DNA of 7,611 nucleotides from Anaerolineaceae bacterium (GTDB lineage Bacteria > Chloroflexota > Anaerolineae > Anaerolineales > Anaerolineaceae), in NCBI GenBank assembly GCA_011620465.1, contig WOZC01000111.1, forward strand, positions 1 to 7,611. Direction: 5' to 3'. This document shows positions 5,939-7,611 of the stretch, one piece after another (positions within the stretch are counted from its first letter, which is position 1; each line of letters begins with the position of its first letter). Under the pieces are notes generated by a model. The model saw nothing but the letters and a program-made list of their open reading frames with translations. It was not told where the DNA came from and ran no database searches. The position numbers were made by a program, and so were the translations under genes.

Positions 5939-7324
5939 TTATTGTTCGGGGTCTACACCCAGCGCCTTCAACTCAGCCACAGCCGGCTCCCAGCCGGTAT
6001 GCCATTCGAGCGCTCGTTTAAAGTCCCAAATAGCAGCATTGGTATTTCCAAGTGCCACGTTAGCCCTGCCGCTCCACAGAAAAGTCTCGGGCAAAGCTGG
6101 TTTACTGGCGTCCGTGATCGTTTTATAAGTAAGGCTGATGACATCCCGGTATCTACCGGTGTAATAATAGGCTTCATAAGGGCCAACCTGGTACCAGAGC
6201 ATGCGCCATGGACGGTGATCGACCGGCAACCAGCCGTATACACTAAAAGCCTTGTCAAAGGCTTCGGCTGCTGCCAGGTAATCTTTCTTCATCACCAGCA
6301 ACTCGCCAAGGCTATAGTATGCAAAATATTGTTCTGAAAGTTCCGCAGTTTCAGAGCGTTGGCGGATCAATTCGAGGGTTGTATTGAGGTTATACTCCGA
6401 GTCAGCGTCCGGACCCAATAAATCCAACACAATTTCGGGCTCTTTCGGCGGAAAAACCACCAGGTAGGTTCCGGAAAATTCATTCCAGCCTGCTTGCAGG
6501 ATGTCGTACTTCACCCAGATGCTGCCATTGACGGTATCGGGGATATGAACTGCCTGTTGGGCGTCATCATATCCATCGACAACTCCGTAATGCCCCATCC
6601 AACCGTTCCATTCATCGTCACGATTAACATAACCGCGTTCAACCAACACCGGGTAACCGGCGGCTACAAAGCGTTTGAGTAAATCGACGGTACCACCAAG
6701 ACGCAGAACAACATCCTTGTCGGTGTTTTCCTGTACGTATTCAACCATTTCCTGGGGGGTGACGTTGAGGTCTTCCAGGCGGGGTTTGACCACCTTTTCG
6801 ATATCGATCGCATCGCCCACCCAACCCCAATAACGCAGCATCAAAGCCAAATTGGTCGGACCGCAGCTGTTCAAGCGTTGATATTCCTGAACAATGCCCT
6901 CCAACTGCACAGCCGCCGGGATCGTTGTGGGTTCTGGCGTGGGGGTTGGGCTGGCGGCTAAGGTTGCCGTCTGAGCATGCGTGGGTTCGGAGGTAGGGGA
7001 AAGAGTCGCCGTGGGAGCAAAAGCGGTCAGGGTAGCGACTACATCGGAGTTCATGGTGGCTTCACCTGAAATTTCAAATTCCGATTCCGCTGGCGGTTTG
7101 AGGAAGTAATAGACCTTCGACCGCAGCGTGTTTACATAGTAATATGCCCGATCATGAATTGCCGGCACCTGGTATAGCGCGAACAGGATCACGGCAATAG
7201 CTGCCAAAACACCCAGCGCTATCAGCCAGCCTCTTCGGGATTTTTTCGACTTTTCGGGTTTACTGCCACGTGCCTGTGATTCATCACTGCCAACCTGCCC
7301 GGGTTGGGTTTCATTTTCTTCCAT
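5939..7324 (-). CDS. Membrane-anchored C39-like cysteine peptidase with TPR-like C-terminus (first paralogue)
   Basis: The product is 461 residues from the ATG at 7324. A hydrophilic, charged N-terminus ending KPEKSKKSRRG (to about 32) is followed by a membrane helix (33-52), the motif SDVVATLTAFAPTAT (93-107), a Ser/Thr/Pro linker to about 136, and the C39-like domain (about 138-295). Putative catalytic residues are Gln149, Cys154 in NSCGPTNLALML, His245 in GWMGHYGVVDGYDD and Asp263 in IPDT. TPR-like helix pairs follow at about 337-364, 381-405 and 415-445. The cytoplasmic tail is longer and more acidic than in the other two copies. An ATG at 7342 adds six residues, but its AAAGG is only 2 nt away and would lie at or before the predicted transcription start; the ATG at 7324 has GAAAGAG at 5 nt. 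As first gene of the minus-strand operon it is probably the longest-established copy only by position; relative age cannot be read here. Confidence 0.85.
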   Translation of the reverse strand: MEENETQPGQVGSDESQARGSKPEKSKKSRRGWLIALGVLAAIAVILFALYQVPAIHDRAYYYVNTLRSKVYYFLKPPAESEFEISGEATMNSDVVATLTAFAPTATLSPTSEPTHAQTATLAASPTPTPEPTTIPAAVQLEGIVQEYQRLNSCGPTNLALMLRYWGWVGDAIDIEKVVKPRLEDLNVTPQEMVEYVQENTDKDVVLRLGGTVDLLKRFVAAGYPVLVERGYVNRDDEWNGWMGHYGVVDGYDDAQQAVHIPDTVNGSIWVKYDILQAGWNEFSGTYLVVFPPKEPEIVLDLLGPDADSEYNLNTTLELIRQRSETAELSEQYFAYYSLGELLVMKKDYLAAAEAFDKAFSVYGWLPVDHRPWRMLWYQVGPYEAYYYTGRYRDVISLTYKTITDASKPALPETFLWSGRANVALGNTNAAIWDFKRALEWHTGWEPAVAELKALGVDPEQ

Positions 7325-7352
7325 AAATACTCTTTCTTTCATAACCTTTCGG

Positions 7353-7358
7353 ATTATA
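7353..7358 (-). promoter_or_regulatory. Candidate -10 box of the peptidase/methyltransferase operon
   Basis: The minus strand reads a perfect TATAAT here. No good TTGACA-like -35 stands 16-18 bp upstream (7375-7382 is AT-rich but poor), and there is no TG extension. Transcription would begin near 7346, giving a leader of about 22 nt to the ATG at 7324 and almost none to the ATG at 7342. Confidence 0.4.
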
Positions 7359-7458
7359 TCGCAAACATAGAGATGGGATATTGATCATCGTACAGAACCG
7401 ATAGCGTTTGTCCCCTCCTCGTACTCAGCTGACTGGAAACAGCATGGCTATTTTTCAG

Positions 7459-7513
7459 AGGGATGGTGGCTTGTCCCCATCCGGCAGGGAATATACGTGT
7501 CAGCTGGACGGAA
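7459..7513. repeat. Intergenic repeat, copy 1 (55 bp identical to copy 2)
   Basis: This segment recurs without a mismatch at 7557-7611, a period of 98 bp. It contains GGATGG (7461-7466) and CCATCC (7477-7482), which can form a 6-bp stem with a 10-nt loop, and ends in the CAGCTGGACGGAA element. Together with the spacer hairpin it looks like a REP/MITE-like intergenic unit. Such TAGGG-and-hairpin repeats are, as I recall, common in Chloroflexota and cyanobacterial genomes. Confidence 0.85.
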
Positions 7514-7530
7514 TGGCGCAAGGCCATTCC
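7510..7530. repeat. Perfect hairpin within the 98-bp repeat unit
   Basis: GGAATGGC (7510-7517) pairs with GCCATTCC (7523-7530) around the loop GCAAG. CCCTAC (7529-7534) can also pair with GTAGGG (7555-7560) that opens the next copy. No T-run follows on either strand, so it does not read as a terminator. Confidence 0.75.
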
Positions 7531-7556
7531 CTACGGACAACCGCCTCTTTTATTGT

Positions 7557-7611
7557 AGGGATGGTGGCTTGTCCCCATCCGGCAGGGAATATACGTGTCA
7601 GCTGGACGGAA
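7557..7611. repeat. Intergenic repeat, copy 2 (cut by the window end)
   Basis: This is identical to 7459-7513 over the full 55 bases available. Because it ends exactly at the window edge, the real repeat may be longer and further copies may follow. Confidence 0.85.

Larger units (their letters stand above)
7343..7611. other. Non-coding region upstream of the minus-strand operon
   Basis: No credible gene is visible in this 269-bp stretch. It contains the candidate -10 box at 7353-7358, about 100 bp of unremarkable sequence (7360-7458), and then a repeat block described separately. CTCAGCTGACTGGAA (7426-7440) resembles GTCAGCTGGACGGAA in the repeat and may be a decayed fragment of it. Confidence 0.6.

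Noticed and set aside
3180..7342. Bacteriocin export locus
   Set aside because: C39 domains suggest it, but there is no ABC transporter, no double-Gly leader peptide and no small precursor gene; the proteins carry one membrane helix and TPR-like tails instead.
7459..7611. CRISPR array
   Set aside because: There are only two copies, the repeat is 55 bp or longer with a 43-bp interval, the interval itself holds a hairpin, and no cas gene is present.

Overview
The window looks like a piece of a chromosome from a Chloroflexota bacterium, most likely of the Anaerolineae type. This rests on three things: membrane-anchored C39-like/TPR proteins with Pro-Thr linkers, a ferredoxin style I associate with that group, and short REP-like intergenic repeats. 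The taxonomic call is inference; no rRNA or marker gene is present. No tRNA, rRNA, transposase or CRISPR array was seen.

Left part, plus strand (1-2400). After a terminator-like hairpin (24-55), which probably ends something outside the window, comes a tight three-gene unit. It encodes the SufS cysteine desulfurase (156-1379), its sulfur-acceptor partner SufE (1382-1822) and a 2[4Fe-4S] ferredoxin-like protein with an extra N-terminal region (1825-2340). The gaps are only 2 bp each, so the genes are very probably co-transcribed and translationally coupled. SufS takes sulfur from cysteine and SufE carries it on to Fe-S cluster assembly. The third protein could be an electron donor or a client of the same pathway, which is inference. 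A hairpin plus T-run at 2358-2400 ends the unit.

Right part, minus strand (2402-7342). Four genes read leftwards and converge on the suf unit. Three are tandem paralogues (5939-7324, 4601-5923, 3180-4547). Each has a cytoplasmic basic N-terminus, one membrane helix, a Thr/Pro linker, a C39-like cysteine-peptidase domain with intact Cys/His/Asp and a TPR-like C-terminal region. The fourth is a SAM-dependent methyltransferase (2402-3169). Its Shine-Dalgarno directly follows the last paralogue's stop codon. The gaps (15, 53 and 10 bp) suggest one operon. A TATAAT box at 7353-7358 is a candidate promoter and favours the downstream start of the first gene.

Right edge (7343-7611). This part is non-coding. 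It holds a repeat of at least 55 bp in two identical copies 98 bp apart, with hairpins inside the unit. The second copy runs off the window. The most interesting content is the triplicated peptidase/TPR cassette with its methyltransferase, followed by the unusual ferredoxin attached to sufSE.
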